Assembly: GCF_019097595.1 (NCBI RefSeq) | Contig: NC_080727.1 | Location: 5,226,001 to 5,290,000, forward strand | Source: Hemibagrus wyckioides | Taxonomy: Eukaryota; Chordata; Actinopteri; Siluriformes; Bagridae | Direction of reading: 5' to 3' | DNA length: 64,000 nucleotides | Shown: positions 1 to 10,649 of the stretch, one piece after another | Numbering within the stretch: position 1 is the stretch's first letter | How the letters are laid out: every line of letters starts with the position of its first letter | Translations under genes and position numbers: made by a program | Notes under the pieces: model-generated | Databases searched by the model: none | Told to the model about the DNA's origin: nothing | What the model saw: the letters and a program-made list of their open reading frames with translations, nothing else

Positions 1-697
1 TCATGTGATTCCCCCAAATTATTCATTTACTTTTCTTGTGTGATTTTCTTTTTCAAATGATTCATATATATTCGCATGACTCTCTTTCACAGGATTCACA
101 GGAATCTCTTATTTCACTCTTATTTTTGCAAATGATTCATTTTCACATGTGATCCCCTCTGAATCATTCTCTTTTTTTGCTCAATTTTTTTGACTCTCCC
201 CAAATGATTTATTTATTTATTTCCATATGTGATTCCCCCCAAATGATTCATTTGTTTTCACATGATTCCCTCCAGATTATTTATTTTCACGTGATTCCCT
301 CCAAATCATTCATTTATTTTCGCTTGTGATTGTCCCCAAATGATTTATTTATTTTCATTTGTCATTACCTGCAAATGATTCAATAATTCATTTATTTTGT
401 TCTCTACATCATTCATTTATTACATGATTCCCTCCAAATTTTCACAGGTGAGTCCCTGCAAATAATTCATTTATTTTCACAGGTGATTCCCTCCAAATCG
501 TTCATTTATTTTCGCTTGTGATTCTCCGCAAATGATTCATTGTCTAGATGTGATTCCCTTCAGATAATTTATTTTCATAGGTGATGACCTCCAAATCATT
601 CATTTATTTTCACATGTGATTCCCTTCAAGTGATTCATTTATTTTCATGTTATTCTCCCTAAACGATTCATTTATTTTCACATGTGATTCCCTTTTA
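1..697. repeat. ~35-bp minisatellite array, left arm
   Basis: Roughly twenty degenerate copies of a ~35-bp unit fill this stretch. Each copy has an ATTCATTTATTTTCAC core followed by a variable ATGTGATTCCCTCCAAATG part. Copies differ by substitutions and small indels, so the array is old. It begins at the window edge and may extend further left. More diverged copies continue at about 950-1041. The same unit appears in reverse complement at 1590-2070, which makes the whole 1-2070 region a loose inverted structure around a Tc1 remnant. No coding content is seen. Confidence 0.85.
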
Positions 698-856
698 ATG
701 TTATCTGGAATTTCAGTCATGTCAACTGGACTGGACTTTTTTCTAATTAGATCGAAACATTTCACTAATTATCTGAGCAGCTTCTTCCCTTAAATAAATA
801 TATGATATATAATATAATAAATAAATGATTCATTCATAGATATATATTCTTTTTAG

Positions 857-857
857 T

Positions 858-936
<79 letters not shown>
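857..936. repeat. (GATA)n microsatellite
   Basis: About twenty uninterrupted GATA units. It sits inside the left minisatellite arm and separates the main array from the diverged copies at about 950-1041. Confidence 0.97.
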
Positions 937-1324
937 TGTGCATGGCTTCTCTTAGAAATCTATTATTTCCACACTTTTTCAGATGATTCTTTTACTTTTA
1001 CAAGTATTTTCCCACACAAGATTCATTGATTTTCCCAATTTGTGTGTACTCTTATGCTATCTACTGTATATGTGTGCCTTAGGGGAGGTCAAAGCTATGT
1101 GTTCTACCAGTTTGCACCCCAATTCTCGCCCGAAGCCCATTCACACATGACACAAAGGATCTCCATGACCGGCCTCTGGGTTGAAGGTGAAGCTGGTAGT
1201 CATGTAACAATCTGTTACATCGAATCAGGACACAGGGGATGGTTCCACTCATATACCTGGACACGGCTGGGCTCTGTGGAATACAGACCAGGCAACATGG
1301 CTTTCTCATAGTTTCACAGCTATG

Positions 1325-1515
1325 TTAAGTAATATGAATGCATAATTAATGACTGGTGTCCATCTGTGGTCAATTAAAGTGTCATGTGAGTATTAATCTC
1401 AGTAGAAATAAAGCTGTTCTTTAGGTTTACTTCATAAAAACAAATAGCATCATGAAAAACAAGGAGGCGTCAAACGGTCAGGGTTTAGTTGTATGGTAAT
1501 GTACAGAGCAGGAAA
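1325..1515 (+). mobile_element. Decayed Tc1-like transposon fragment (5' region)
   Basis: The order of short words here matches the 5' non-coding part and the start of the transposase gene of fish Tc1-like elements of the Sleeping Beauty type. There is a GACTGGTGTCCATCTGTGGT stretch, then CAATTAAAGTGTCA, then an ATCTCAGTA...AAA...CTGTTCT stretch. These lead to an ATG at about 1452 followed by AAAAACAAGGAG...TCAAACGGTCAGGG. In the family this ATG starts the transposase (Lys-rich N-terminus, helix-turn-helix). The reading frame breaks within a few codons, and the catalytic region and 3' TIR are absent. The call rests on remembered family sequence, so a database alignment should confirm it. Confidence 0.55.
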
Positions 1516-1589
1516 AGCTGTCATTTAAAATGGGAAGCATTACATGACATAAGCAAACGTCGGTGTTGGATAAGGAAGAGGTTTGTAGA

Positions 1590-1881
1590 AATGAATCATG
1601 TATACAAACAAACAAAGAAAAAAATAAACATAAATAAAAGTAAAAATGTGAAAATAAATGAACTTTGTAAAAAAAAAAATCCCTTGTAAAAATATACATG
1701 TAAATATATATAGGAAAATATGTGAAAATAAACACATCATGTAGAAAACATGATCGATGATTCATGAAAAAATGTGAAAATCAGAAATTCATGGAACAAA
1801 CGTGAAAATAAGTGAACTGTGAAAATCCTATGTGAAAATAAACATGTAAAAATTCACAAGTAAATAACTGAACCATGTCTA

Positions 1882-1925
<44 letters not shown>

Positions 1926-2070
1926 GTACAAAAAAAATCACAGCAGAAAATATATGTGTTAAGAAATCATGACTACACATAATGCAGAAATATTTTTTGT
2001 GTGTCAAACAAAAATCAAATGAAAAGAAAAAATGAATCATGTATAAATGAGTAATGTGATTATTCACACA
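1590..2070 (-). repeat. ~35-bp minisatellite array, inverted right arm
   Basis: Repeated TGTGAAAATAAATGAA-like words (about 1647, 1717, 1772, 1802 and 1832) are the reverse complement of the core of the array at 1-697. Copies are more diverged than on the left and are interrupted by an AAAT microsatellite at 1881-1923. The last recognisable unit is near 2030-2065. Confidence 0.7.
1881..1923. repeat. (AAAT)n microsatellite
   Basis: About eleven AAAT units inside the right minisatellite arm. Confidence 0.95.
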
Positions 2071-2173
2071 TAGGGTTCATATGACTTTTTTTCTTGTTTT
2101 TAATTTTGATAAGATCCCTACGACTGAAAATTCCTTCACCCACTGCTGATCTATAGCTCAGTATCCAACATGC

Positions 2174-2341
2174 AAACACACAACACACACACAACACACA
2201 CACACACACACAGGGCAGAGTGGGCTTGGCTGTGCTTCAGTAACGCTGAATCACTCAGTCTGGGCATCTGTCTAGGGGCAGAGACAGCCCTTTATGCCTG
2301 AACACACACACACACACACAGACACACACACAGACACACAG
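2174..2341. repeat. (AC)n microsatellites
   Basis: Two CA-rich tracts, 2174-2212 and 2301-2341, each with minor interruptions. They are separated by about 90 bp of ordinary sequence. Confidence 0.93.
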
Positions 2342-2690
2342 TGAGAATGAGAGAAGAGAAAGCAGGATGAAAAGAGATATAGATTTGAAAAGAACACTCT
2401 CGGTCCACACTGTTAAAAGTACTTTTGCGGCGGCCAGACAAAAGGAAGTTCCGTTAAGATGGAGGGCAAAAATGAAAAGGTGCAGGTCAACTTCATCTCT
2501 AGCTCCTACTCTAAAACCCATTTCAACTCAATCTGGCCAATTCAGGCTGCAGGCCAAACACTCCCATTCAAATTCCAAAACCAATCTCCAATAGTGAATT
2601 CCATCTCAGCGGGTTCTGCCGTTCACAAACAGGTTACCGGTTCACGCCGCTGCACTCGTGCATTCGCTTCCATGAAGAGGAGAATCTTCA
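2342..2690. other. Unique intergenic or intronic sequence
   Basis: Non-repetitive, compositionally balanced sequence. Two overlapping open frames (88 codons on minus, 75 and 104 codons on plus) run through it, but they compete for the same bases, and the 104-codon one ends in the TC repeat. Neither resembles a protein I know. I see no gene. Confidence 0.4.
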
Positions 2691-2691
2691 C

Positions 2692-2692
<1 letters not shown>

Positions 2693-2740
<48 letters not shown>
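2693..2740. repeat. (TC)n microsatellite
   Basis: Nearly pure CT dinucleotide tract of about 48 bp. Confidence 0.96.
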
Positions 2741-2745
<5 letters not shown>

Positions 2746-3079
2746 CTCTTTGTTCATATTCGTATTATTCTAGAGCAATAAGGCTAGTCACACATTGTGT
2801 AAATCTTCTATAAAGCAGTGCTGAAGGATTTATATCAAAACTGGCGAGGCACGTGAAAGGAGCACACTCAAGGACTTTCAATCATGAAATTATTATCAGC
2901 CGTATTCAGAGATGAGTTACACATCAGTAGTGAGGAGTTTCGATCAAAAATGTGCATATCAGATCTTATCCAGGGTCAAATGTTGAAGTCGAGACCAAGT
3001 TCAAAAACGATGCGAGGAAAATTTCTCACATTCAGAGCTTACGCACATGCTTAAGCTGAGTTTCTGTGAGATTAAAATC

Positions 3080-3224
3080 AGCTGGGTGTACTGCACACCT
3101 GTGAGGTTGCCAGATATTTCTTTAGATGTTAGAATTTGCAATAGGTTTTAGACCACCACCTTTACGGAAAGTACTTGTCTTTAAAGTGGGATAGAAAATA
3201 CAGACCGAAGAAGAAGGAGATCAT

Positions 3225-3283
<59 letters not shown>

Positions 3284-4110
3284 TTCTGCCAGTTTCTCAA
3301 CCTCAGCACCATCCCTCGAGTTTATAATTTGTCCCAGCTAGCGATAAGAAAATTGCTCAACACAGTTCGATTTTGGTGACTACCTAACCAATTTCTAAAA
3401 TTCTAACTTTCTATGCTTTTAAAATCTCCTGTGTATACTTCACACTTTCAAGGTTGCCAGATTTTTCTTGAATAGAGGTGAAAATTTTAAATAGGCTATA
3501 GACCACCACATTTAAAGAAAGCACCACTTTTTAAAGTGGGATAGAAAATACAGACCGAAGAAGCAGATTATGTTTTTTTTTATTTATTTTTTTTTATTAT
3601 CTTTTATATTTATTATTTTTTCTATTTGTTAATATGCAAACACAAATGGTAGAAATCGAAGGCACTGTCCATATAATGTGTAAAATACTTGTTCTGACAG
3701 TTTCTCAACCTCAGCTCCAGCCCTGGAGTTCATAATTTGTCTCAACAAGTAATGAGGACATTTTGGTGTCTCCATAACCAATTTCTAAAGACAACTTTCT
3801 ATGCTTTGAACTTCTATCACTTGGGTCTACTTGAGGTTGCCAGATTTTTCTTGAGCAGATGTGAGAATTTTTAATAGGTATTAGACCACCACCTATAGAG
3901 AAAGGATTAGTCTTTAAACTGGGATAGAAAATACAGGCCGAAAAAGCAGACCATGTTTTTTTTATTTTCTATTTAGACAATTTAAAAAAAAAAAAATAAA
4001 CATGTACACACAGACAGTAGAAATCCCAGCACTTTCTGAATAATATGTAAATACTGGTTCTGACAGATTCTCAAACTTAGCTTCATCCCTCGGATTAGTA
4101 AAATATGCCT
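3080..4110 (+). repeat. Three-copy tandem repeat, unit about 350-380 bp
   Basis: The marker GAGGTTGCCAGAT and its variants occur at about 3103, 3450 and 3833. Each is followed in the same order by TTAGACCACCACC-like words, then GGGATAGAAAATACAGACCG, a T- or A-rich tract, and TTCTGACAGTTTCTCAACCTC. Units 1 and 2 are complete, and unit 3 ends near 4100. Spacing (about 347 and 383 bp) varies mainly with the length of the internal simple tract: (ATTT)n in unit 1 and mixed poly-T or poly-A in units 2 and 3. Divergence between copies is clear, so the duplication is old. No coding potential or TIRs were seen. Confidence 0.88.
3222..3285. repeat. (ATTT)n microsatellite inside tandem unit 1
   Basis: About sixteen ATTT units at the place where the other two tandem copies carry poly-T/poly-A tracts. 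This suggests expansion from an A-rich linker. Confidence 0.96.
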
Positions 4111-4800
4111 ATGGCTTAATAGTTTTTTTTTTAATTATTATATTATTATTTGTAATCATATAATAAGTATTAGTAGATATATTTTGACACAATCCAATAT
4201 ATTATTAATTGTCAACATTTTTTGTACTATTCTAACAAATTCATTTGCTTTCGTTTCCCAAAATATTAAGACGAATGAATGAATGCTGTAAATGTGTGTT
4301 GAAAAGTGTAGCTGATATTTGACATATCTGTCTTTTTCCTGACTTTTTCCAATATATCTCACAGGATCTCAGTCCAGTTGTTCACCTCTAGACTCAACCA
4401 GATGTCTCAATCCTGTAAAGCTTTCTAAGCAAAAGAAAAAAAAAATATATATATATTGGGCCTCCAATTCGAATCTGTTTTATCTGTTTGGACGTTATCT
4501 GTACGAATGCAGTCGTACTTGGTTGCATGGTTATCTGGCAGGATTCAGGCATCTGTGGCATGAATTAATGTAAAATGTAAATGTGAAAAATGGCATCGTA
4601 TAGTGAAAGCACTCGCGATAAAATTGGGATAAAGAGGGGTTTATAATGACTGTAATCATGTCAGGGTTTTAGTGCAAGCTGCTGTATGGAGGCTGCACTC
4701 TCCGCTGCTGCAAATCACTAAATCTATCTGCTACAGTCCGGCATGTTATAGCCATTTTCCCACTGGTCACAGTGTGATATAGCAGATAAAGGCAACACAC
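4111..4800. other. AT-rich non-coding stretch
   Basis: AT-rich sequence with a short AT dinucleotide run near 4446-4456. The only open frames are under 70 codons and have no recognisable similarity. No repeat family was recognised. Confidence 0.4.
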
Positions 4801-4830
4801 TCACACACACACAGACACACACACACACTC
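4799..4830. repeat. (AC)n microsatellite
   Basis: CA repeat with one GAC interruption. Confidence 0.93.
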
Positions 4831-5186
4831 GTATATATATACAGACATTCTCAAATTCTCTGCGGCATTGAATCCCCCGCCGGCGTATATCCACCTCCCT
4901 CCGAGGGGAATAGTTGATGCAAAGTCAGGGCAATTCCATTTCTTTTCTCTTTTCCGTTTTGCCGGAGTTTCAGGATTCACTGTCTGCCTCATAACTCAGG
5001 ATGATGTATCTGCAACAGATCTGCCCGTGTATATGGTGTGTGTTAGATAAACTGTTGCAGCCGTGACTGTTCTGTTGCTTTTTGATGAACTGTTCGCTTA
5101 CAACCTCCACCTTCTCTTCTTCTTACCCCCCCACTCCACCCAAATCATCTTTGCTCCACAGGATGAGATGTGCCAATCTCGTTCTT

Positions 5187-5190
<4 letters not shown>
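4831..5190. other. Unique sequence, no gene seen
   Basis: Balanced composition between an AC and a TC microsatellite. Small open frames overlap on both strands (63 codons minus, 60 and 69 plus) without known similarity. Confidence 0.35.
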
Positions 5191-5224
<34 letters not shown>

Positions 5225-5234
5225 TCTCTCTCTA
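5191..5234. repeat. (TC)n microsatellite
   Basis: CT repeat with a single CCTC interruption. Confidence 0.95.
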
Positions 5235-5331
5235 TCAGTGTGTGGGTGGCTGGTCTTTGGTGCAGCGCCTAAAATAGATGTTCTTTCCTCGTAAAAAGAA
5301 GGCTGACAACAGTTCAGGAGGGTGGGGTGTA

Positions 5332-5334
<3 letters not shown>

Positions 5335-5363
<29 letters not shown>
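5335..5363. repeat. (GT)n microsatellite
   Basis: Pure GT tract of about 14 units. Confidence 0.95.
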
Positions 5364-6214
5364 AGATCTGTGTTCTGAGGTTAAAAAGAATTATCAGAAG
5401 ATGAACGCTGAGATTTAGGGATGAATATTTCAGGCTTGGGGAGAGGAAAACTCCAGGGGGTAAAGAGGAAAGAGCAAAGCGTGTAAGCCTCAGCACGGAT
5501 GACAGAAAGACAAGACACCTGTTTTGACAGAATGAGGCAGGGCTCAGATCAGGAGGAAACACGTGGGAACCCCTTCAGAGCAGCACGGAGCGCGGTAGCA
5601 TGCATGAAAAAATGCTAATCTGACGATAATATAATGCGAGCGAGTATGACCGGTGTTAGCGTTGCTGTCGTTGTGGTTATTGCTATCATTATTGTTACGG
5701 CAGCAGTTTAATATGGAGTGGATTTCCAAACTCGTGTTTATGTGATATGATAAATCTTGGTTGATGGTTTGGAAGAAGTGCTTCTGATATCCTGATGTTT
5801 TATTTGTTTATTTGTTTGTTTGTTTAGTTATCAGTTTGTTTGTTTATTTATTTATTTATTTATTGCTGTTTTAATGGCTGTCCGTCAAGCTAGAGGTCGC
5901 ATTTTGTTATTGCCTGCTCAAGGAATGCTAGAAACCTACAGTTATTAGATGTTTAGTAGCATTAAGTAACTTTCATTAAGTTACTTCAGCACTGTTCAGT
6001 TGTTTTAATCATTTTATGATTCATTTTTATGACAGAAGTTCTGATAATAATAATGCTGTAGTTCAGATCACAGGTTTATAATCAGTGTTAGAATTAATAC
6101 GCCATTGTTTCTATAGTAAATACTAATCCACAGAAACTTCCATAATAAAAAAATATGTGAAAAAAAAAAATACTTGTTGATGTAAACAAATGGAAACATC
6201 TATTGAACATCACA
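5364..6214. other. Non-coding stretch with TTTG/TTTA tract
   Basis: Mostly unique sequence with a short (TTTG)/(TTTA) low-complexity tract at about 5797-5864. No gene or recognised transposon. Confidence 0.4.
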
Positions 6215-6365
6215 GCTGGCCCGTGTGATCCGATCCAACAGACGAGCTACTGTTGCTCAAATTGCTGAAGAAGTTAATGCTGGTTCTGATAGAAAGATAT
6301 CAGAATACACAGTGCATGATGGGTCAGGGACCAACACAATATTAGGCAGGTGGTCATAATGTTAT
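6215..6365 (+). mobile_element. Internally deleted Tc1/mariner fragment (copy A)
   Basis: This shares GATCCGATCCAACAGACGAG, GCTGAAGAAGTTAATGCTGG and ACACAGTGCA words with the transposon at 45.2-46.4 kb. The text then jumps from the N-terminal transposase region straight to GGGTCAGGGACCAACAC and the terminal AATATTAGGCAGGTGGTCAT. The same junction (ACACAGTGCA joined to GGGTCAGGG) occurs in the copies at 9.7 and 48.6 kb. Copy A also lacks about 20 bp next to the junction. Its 5' part is missing, and the 3' TIR is cut after ATGTTAT. It cannot encode transposase. Confidence 0.88.
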
Positions 6366-6390
6366 TATGGCTATGCTAACCTAGATCCAC

Positions 6391-6435
<45 letters not shown>
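6391..6435. repeat. (AAT)n microsatellite
   Basis: About fifteen AAT units, starting about 25 bp past the end of the Tc1 fragment. Confidence 0.96.
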
Positions 6436-7167
6436 TGTAATCTGTGCTGCTTACAAGACATGTAACGATCGGCAAAGGAGTCTCCCTAGCAACTTATAGA
6501 CAGAGTTGGTTGGAAAAAAAAAGATGAGATAACAGTGCTACAGCTGGAATGGAAAAGTGGAATAATTTCACAAAAATTGAGAAAAAACCCCATAAATTAT
6601 CCAAAAATGATTGCCTTTTTGACTGCTGTTTCTCTAATCCCAGAAAGTTTAAAAAGGTTGAAGATATTACTATAGAGCACCGAATGTATATGGTTTAATT
6701 TTTTTTTTTTTCCTGCTTCAACTTTTTTCATTTTATGTTTCAGTGTAAATTTGAAATATAAACATTAAATATAAATGTTAAAATTAAATGTTATATATAA
6801 ATGTAAATGTTAAATGTAAATGTAAATGTCAAGTATTCAAAAAAAAAAAAGTCAGATAGTAAAGAGAATTAAACTTTTGAGAATTAAACATTTGGCATCT
6901 CATAATAAAATGACCTTTACGGCCTTCGGATTTCGCTGCCTGCTATCACACCAACAAATTAAGCTTCAGGTACAATAGATTAGATAGAAAATTCAGCACA
7001 AAATCTTTCTTAATAGTAAAACGCAAGGTACAGAAAGTAAGTTGTTACTGATAGAGAGAGATTTATACATAAATAGTGGGAAAATATATGTTTTTATGTA
7101 TTAGACTTGAGTAAAATAGTTAGAGGGGGATTACTGGTGGTAACTAAGGCTTTGTAGAGTGCAGACT
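6436..7167. other. AT-rich non-coding stretch
   Basis: AT-rich, with poly-A and poly-T tracts and ATGTAAATGT-like short repeats around 6765-6830. No gene seen. Confidence 0.4.
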
Positions 7168-7663
7168 ACCCCCCCCAAAATCCACTATTTTAATAAGGCT
7201 GAATATAAACAGCAAAAAAATCATTACTTTAATAGGGCTGAGTGTAAACTAAAAACAAACAAACAAACAGACAAACAAAAAATGCTACTTCAGTAGGGCT
7301 AAGTAAAAAAAAAAAAAAAACTAATTTACTAGGGATGAGTATAAACCCAATACCACTTAATTAAGTCTGAGTATAAACCAACAAAAATAAATAAATAAAT
7401 AAATAAACCATTATTTTAATGGGGTTGAGTATGAAACAAAAAAAAAACAAACAAACACTACTTTAATTGGGTATAACAAAACAAACAAACAAAAAACACT
7501 ACTTTAATAGGGTTGACTATAAACAAACAAACAAACAAACAAAAACACTACTTCAATAGGGCTGAGTATAAACAAAACAAAACAAAAAAACACTACTTGA
7601 TTACTTGCTATGATTACAGACCCCCCCCGACTCCCCCCTTTTTTTAAATAAAAAAATAATTAA

Positions 7664-7722
<59 letters not shown>

Positions 7723-7860
7723 ATACATAAATAAATACATAAATAAATAAAATAAAAAAATAAAAACCTAACAAACACTGCATTAACAGGGCTGAGTATA
7801 AACAACAACAAAAAAAAAGAATACTACTTTGACATGGGTTCTGAGTAAGGGTAAGGGCAA
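7168..7860 (+). repeat. Minisatellite with ACTACTTTAATAGGGCTGAG core
   Basis: About ten copies of a core close to ACTACTTTAATAGGGCTGAG followed by TATAAAC. They are separated by variable A/CA-rich linkers such as (AAAC)n, poly-A or (AAAT)n. Unit length varies from roughly 45 to 70 bp. A long (AAAT)n tract at about 7660-7752 and a C-rich run at about 7621 separate the last two units from the rest. The core is conserved while the linkers are fluid. Confidence 0.85.
7660..7752. repeat. (AAAT)n microsatellite
   Basis: More than twenty AAAT units with a few AAATAC variants, within the minisatellite region. Confidence 0.95.
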
Positions 7861-8249
7861 AACAGTTGTGACATGTAATGTAGGCAAATGCTGATTTAGG
7901 TATAACTTCGACATTACCAAAATATTTATTAGGCATTAAGAAATATATTGGCCAAAAACAGACAAAATGTCCAATTAAATTTTCATCCAAACAGAAAAAA
8001 ATAAAAATAAAAATTTTGCCTGGGAAAAAAAAAATCACAGCATGGCTTTAGGGAAAGTGTCTCAGGAGATGAGAAGACTGAGAATAAGCCTTGAGCTGCT
8101 CCCTGCTTCTCATGCTAGAAGCCCCATTGGGATTCACACCTAATAGATACTTCTGTAATCACAAAAACTGTCCATTTTGCTTTTAAAGCACACAGAAAAG
8201 GAATGATTTGTAATCACATCACCCAGAAGAGAACAGCTGTCTTTTTCTC

Positions 8250-8399
8250 AATCCCGAGGTTTCTTCCTTATCTTCACAGAGAGTCACGGGTAAGGGATCT
8301 GACTCTATGTTTGGATTCCTTTAAAGCTGCTTTGTGTCAGTGTCTGTTGTAAAAAAAAAAAAGTGCTGTATAATAATTCACACTGAATTGAATTGATTA
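8250..8399 (+). repeat. Dispersed teleost repeat fragment (GCTGCTTTGTG tail family)
   Basis: GAGGTTTCTTCCTTAT near 8255 and TTAAAGCTGCTTTGTGTCAG at 8321, then a CTGTTGTAAAA...GCTGTATAATAAT...TGAATTGAATTG tail, match a very common fish interspersed repeat. Related pieces in the opposite orientation occur at 13.4 kb, and a middle portion occurs at 41.0 kb. The family's class is uncertain to me. The call is from memory of the consensus. Confidence 0.6.
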
Positions 8400-9066
8400 C
8401 AGGAAAAAACAAATGACCAGATGGAGGGAAATAGCCTTGGTCCTGTGCTTCACTCGGAGTGTAATGAGACAAAACAAACGAAACCGAGAGACTAAAGCAA
8501 AGTCAGATGACTAGACGAACGTCAGGAAGAAGTGAGGGATTATAGGCCATATGGTACAAGACAAACAAAGTAATGGAGCCTATAAATGGAGTATAAATGA
8601 TGACTAACTTTATCAACACACTCCACAGTCTCTGGTGAGGGAGGCTAAAAGTGGCTTTTAATGGACATGTATTCACACACTCCATAATAGGAGCTTAAGG
8701 CTTCACTAGCCTGACTTAATTATCAATCAATGCTCATTGTGTCATCAGGGAGGCTGCAGTAACCACGCTTCTCTCAGCATCACACCGCTTCACATCCCTT
8801 GACTGGCATCACATACTGTACGCTTTCCAGCTTTTCCGCATGTTTATAATCCAATAAAACAATTGCCTTTCCAGGATCTCTTGGGTGTTATCTCCAGAAA
8901 TTTTGGCACCCTTTGACAAATGATTAAAAATTATTTTATAAAACAAACAGAAAACAAACAAAATAAAACAAAAAATGGATTTAAATATACTTTAAATATA
9001 CTTTAAACTGGATTTAAATATATAATATCTAATAAATAAATAAATCAGTACATGTGCAACAAGCTT
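8400..9066. other. Unique sequence, no gene seen
   Basis: Non-repetitive, AT-rich. A word TTTTGGCACCCTTTG at 8898 resembles the ends of some Tc1 elements, but nothing else supports an element. Confidence 0.35.
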
Positions 9067-9068
9067 TG

Positions 9069-9069
<1 letters not shown>

Positions 9070-9141
<72 letters not shown>

Positions 9142-9146
9142 TTATT
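9070..9146. repeat. (ATTT)n microsatellite
   Basis: About nineteen ATTT units, nearly uninterrupted. Confidence 0.97.
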
Positions 9147-9672
9147 TTAGCTCTAACAAATGAGGATATTATAAAATTAAATCCATTTTTTTTTGCCCCT
9201 AAAAGTCCATTTTTAAGACAATTCTAAATGTGTAATATTCAAGGTCTTTTTCCTGTTTTCACCATCATCAGGACTGTACAGGAGGACAGTATGCTCATGC
9301 TTCCATGTCCTATGAGATTTGTGCTTGATGGCATTTTTTCTTTTATCCGTAACCGGATTTGTTTATATCAGTAACCATCTTTCTGCACTGAGAGTTCTTT
9401 CACATTATGCTCTTTCGTTTGCATCTCCATGCGTCTTTTGTTTTTGCCCTGTCTTCTTATTGCTTTGCTGCTCTGTTGTGTTCACCTGTATCGTGTGTAC
9501 AGTAGTAAAGCATCTTTGAAAACATATTCCGTGAATTTGTTACCGTTAATCTAAGTCTTATCTCCACATTCTAGTTTCTCTTTGAGTTGATCTATACTTA
9601 TGTGCAGATTTACCTTGTCTGCTTGATTAATATACAGATTATGATTGGCCTAAATAAAGCACACATTGGATT
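9147..9672. other. Unique sequence, no gene seen
   Basis: AT-rich sequence with a 66-codon hydrophobic open frame (9319-9519, plus). It resembles no known protein and is judged a chance frame. Confidence 0.35.
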
Positions 9673-10174
9673 TACACAAACCAGGCATAACATTATGTCC
9701 ATTATGTAACATTTTGCTGCCAAAACAGCCCTGACCCGTCCTGCACTGTGTATTCTGAAACCTTTCTATCAGAACCAGCATTAACTTCTTCTGCAATTTG
9801 AGCAACAGTAGCTCGTCTGTTGGATCGGATCACACGGGCCAGCCTTCACTCCCCATGTGCATCAATGATGCTCATCATTGTTCATTCCTTGGACCACTTT
9901 TGATAGATACTGACCACTGCAGACCGGGAACACCCCACAAGATCTGTAGTTTTGGAGATCCAGTCCAGCCTATAGCCATGACTTGTCAAACTTGCTCAAA
10001 TCCTTACGCTTGCCCATTTTTTCCTGCTTCTAACACATCAACATTGAGAACAAAATGTTCAATTGCTGGCTAATATATCCCACCCACTAACAGGTGCCAT
10101 GATGAGGAGATACTCAGTGAAGTTATTCACTTCCCCTGACAGTGCTCATAATGTTATGCCTGATCGGTGTATAT
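9673..10174 (-). mobile_element. Near-complete non-autonomous Tc1/mariner element (copy B)
   Basis: Both ends are present. CCAGGCATAACATTATG at the left and CATAATGTTATGCCTGATCG at the right are inverted copies, next to TA dinucleotides as expected for Tc1/mariner target sites. On the minus strand the element keeps the transposase start region and N-terminal DNA-binding part. It then jumps at ACACAGTGCA/GGACGGGTCAGGG to the extreme 3' end, removing the catalytic domain. Length is about 0.5 kb. The left TIR side is somewhat scrambled (TGTCCATTATGTAACATTTTG). It shares its deletion junction with copies A and C, so it descends from one deleted master and needed transposase from elsewhere. Confidence 0.9.
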
Positions 10175-10513
10175 TGATACACCAAGAAAACAGAACATAG
10201 TTAATCAGATAAATGGACTTTGTTTTCGTCAAGAATGATTTGTTTGCATATAATTTTTTTTTTTTTTTTAAGATCTAATGGGAATGATTTTAGATAGAGA
10301 AAAGCATAAATAGTTTATTCTATGGTTCAAGTAGAAAATCAGAATTTAATGTACTAATGTTTATTTTATATAATCATTTTTGCTTACCTTTTTAGTTGGC
10401 AATAATTTTAGAGGGCACAGCATACGGGACTACAATAAAAACTGACTTGACCTGACTTTCAGATATGGAATTTCTCCTACACTGCAGTTTCCTTTCTGTG
10501 AAAGAAAAAAAAG
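10175..10513. other. Unique AT-rich sequence
   Basis: No gene or known repeat. A poly-T run lies at 10255-10270. Confidence 0.35.
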
Positions 10514-10531
10514 AGAGAGAGAGAGAGAGAG
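10514..10531. repeat. Short (GA)n tract
   Basis: Nine GA units. Confidence 0.85.
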
Positions 10532-10649
10532 GAAAGCCATGTTATTACTTCTCCACCCGCTCTCTATTTATTTGCCTTTTTTTTTATTACAAATGTTACC
10601 CAATACAAAACATTTTCATTTGAATTATATAATCCATGACTAATGCTCC

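Noticed and set aside
7601..8038. 145-codon minus-strand frame
   Set aside because: Its middle is a translation of the AAAT microsatellite (Ile-Tyr-Leu-Phe repeats).
8890..9230. Tc1 TIR-like TTTTGGCACCCTTTG
   Set aside because: A single word with no matching inverted end or internal transposase. Left as unassigned.
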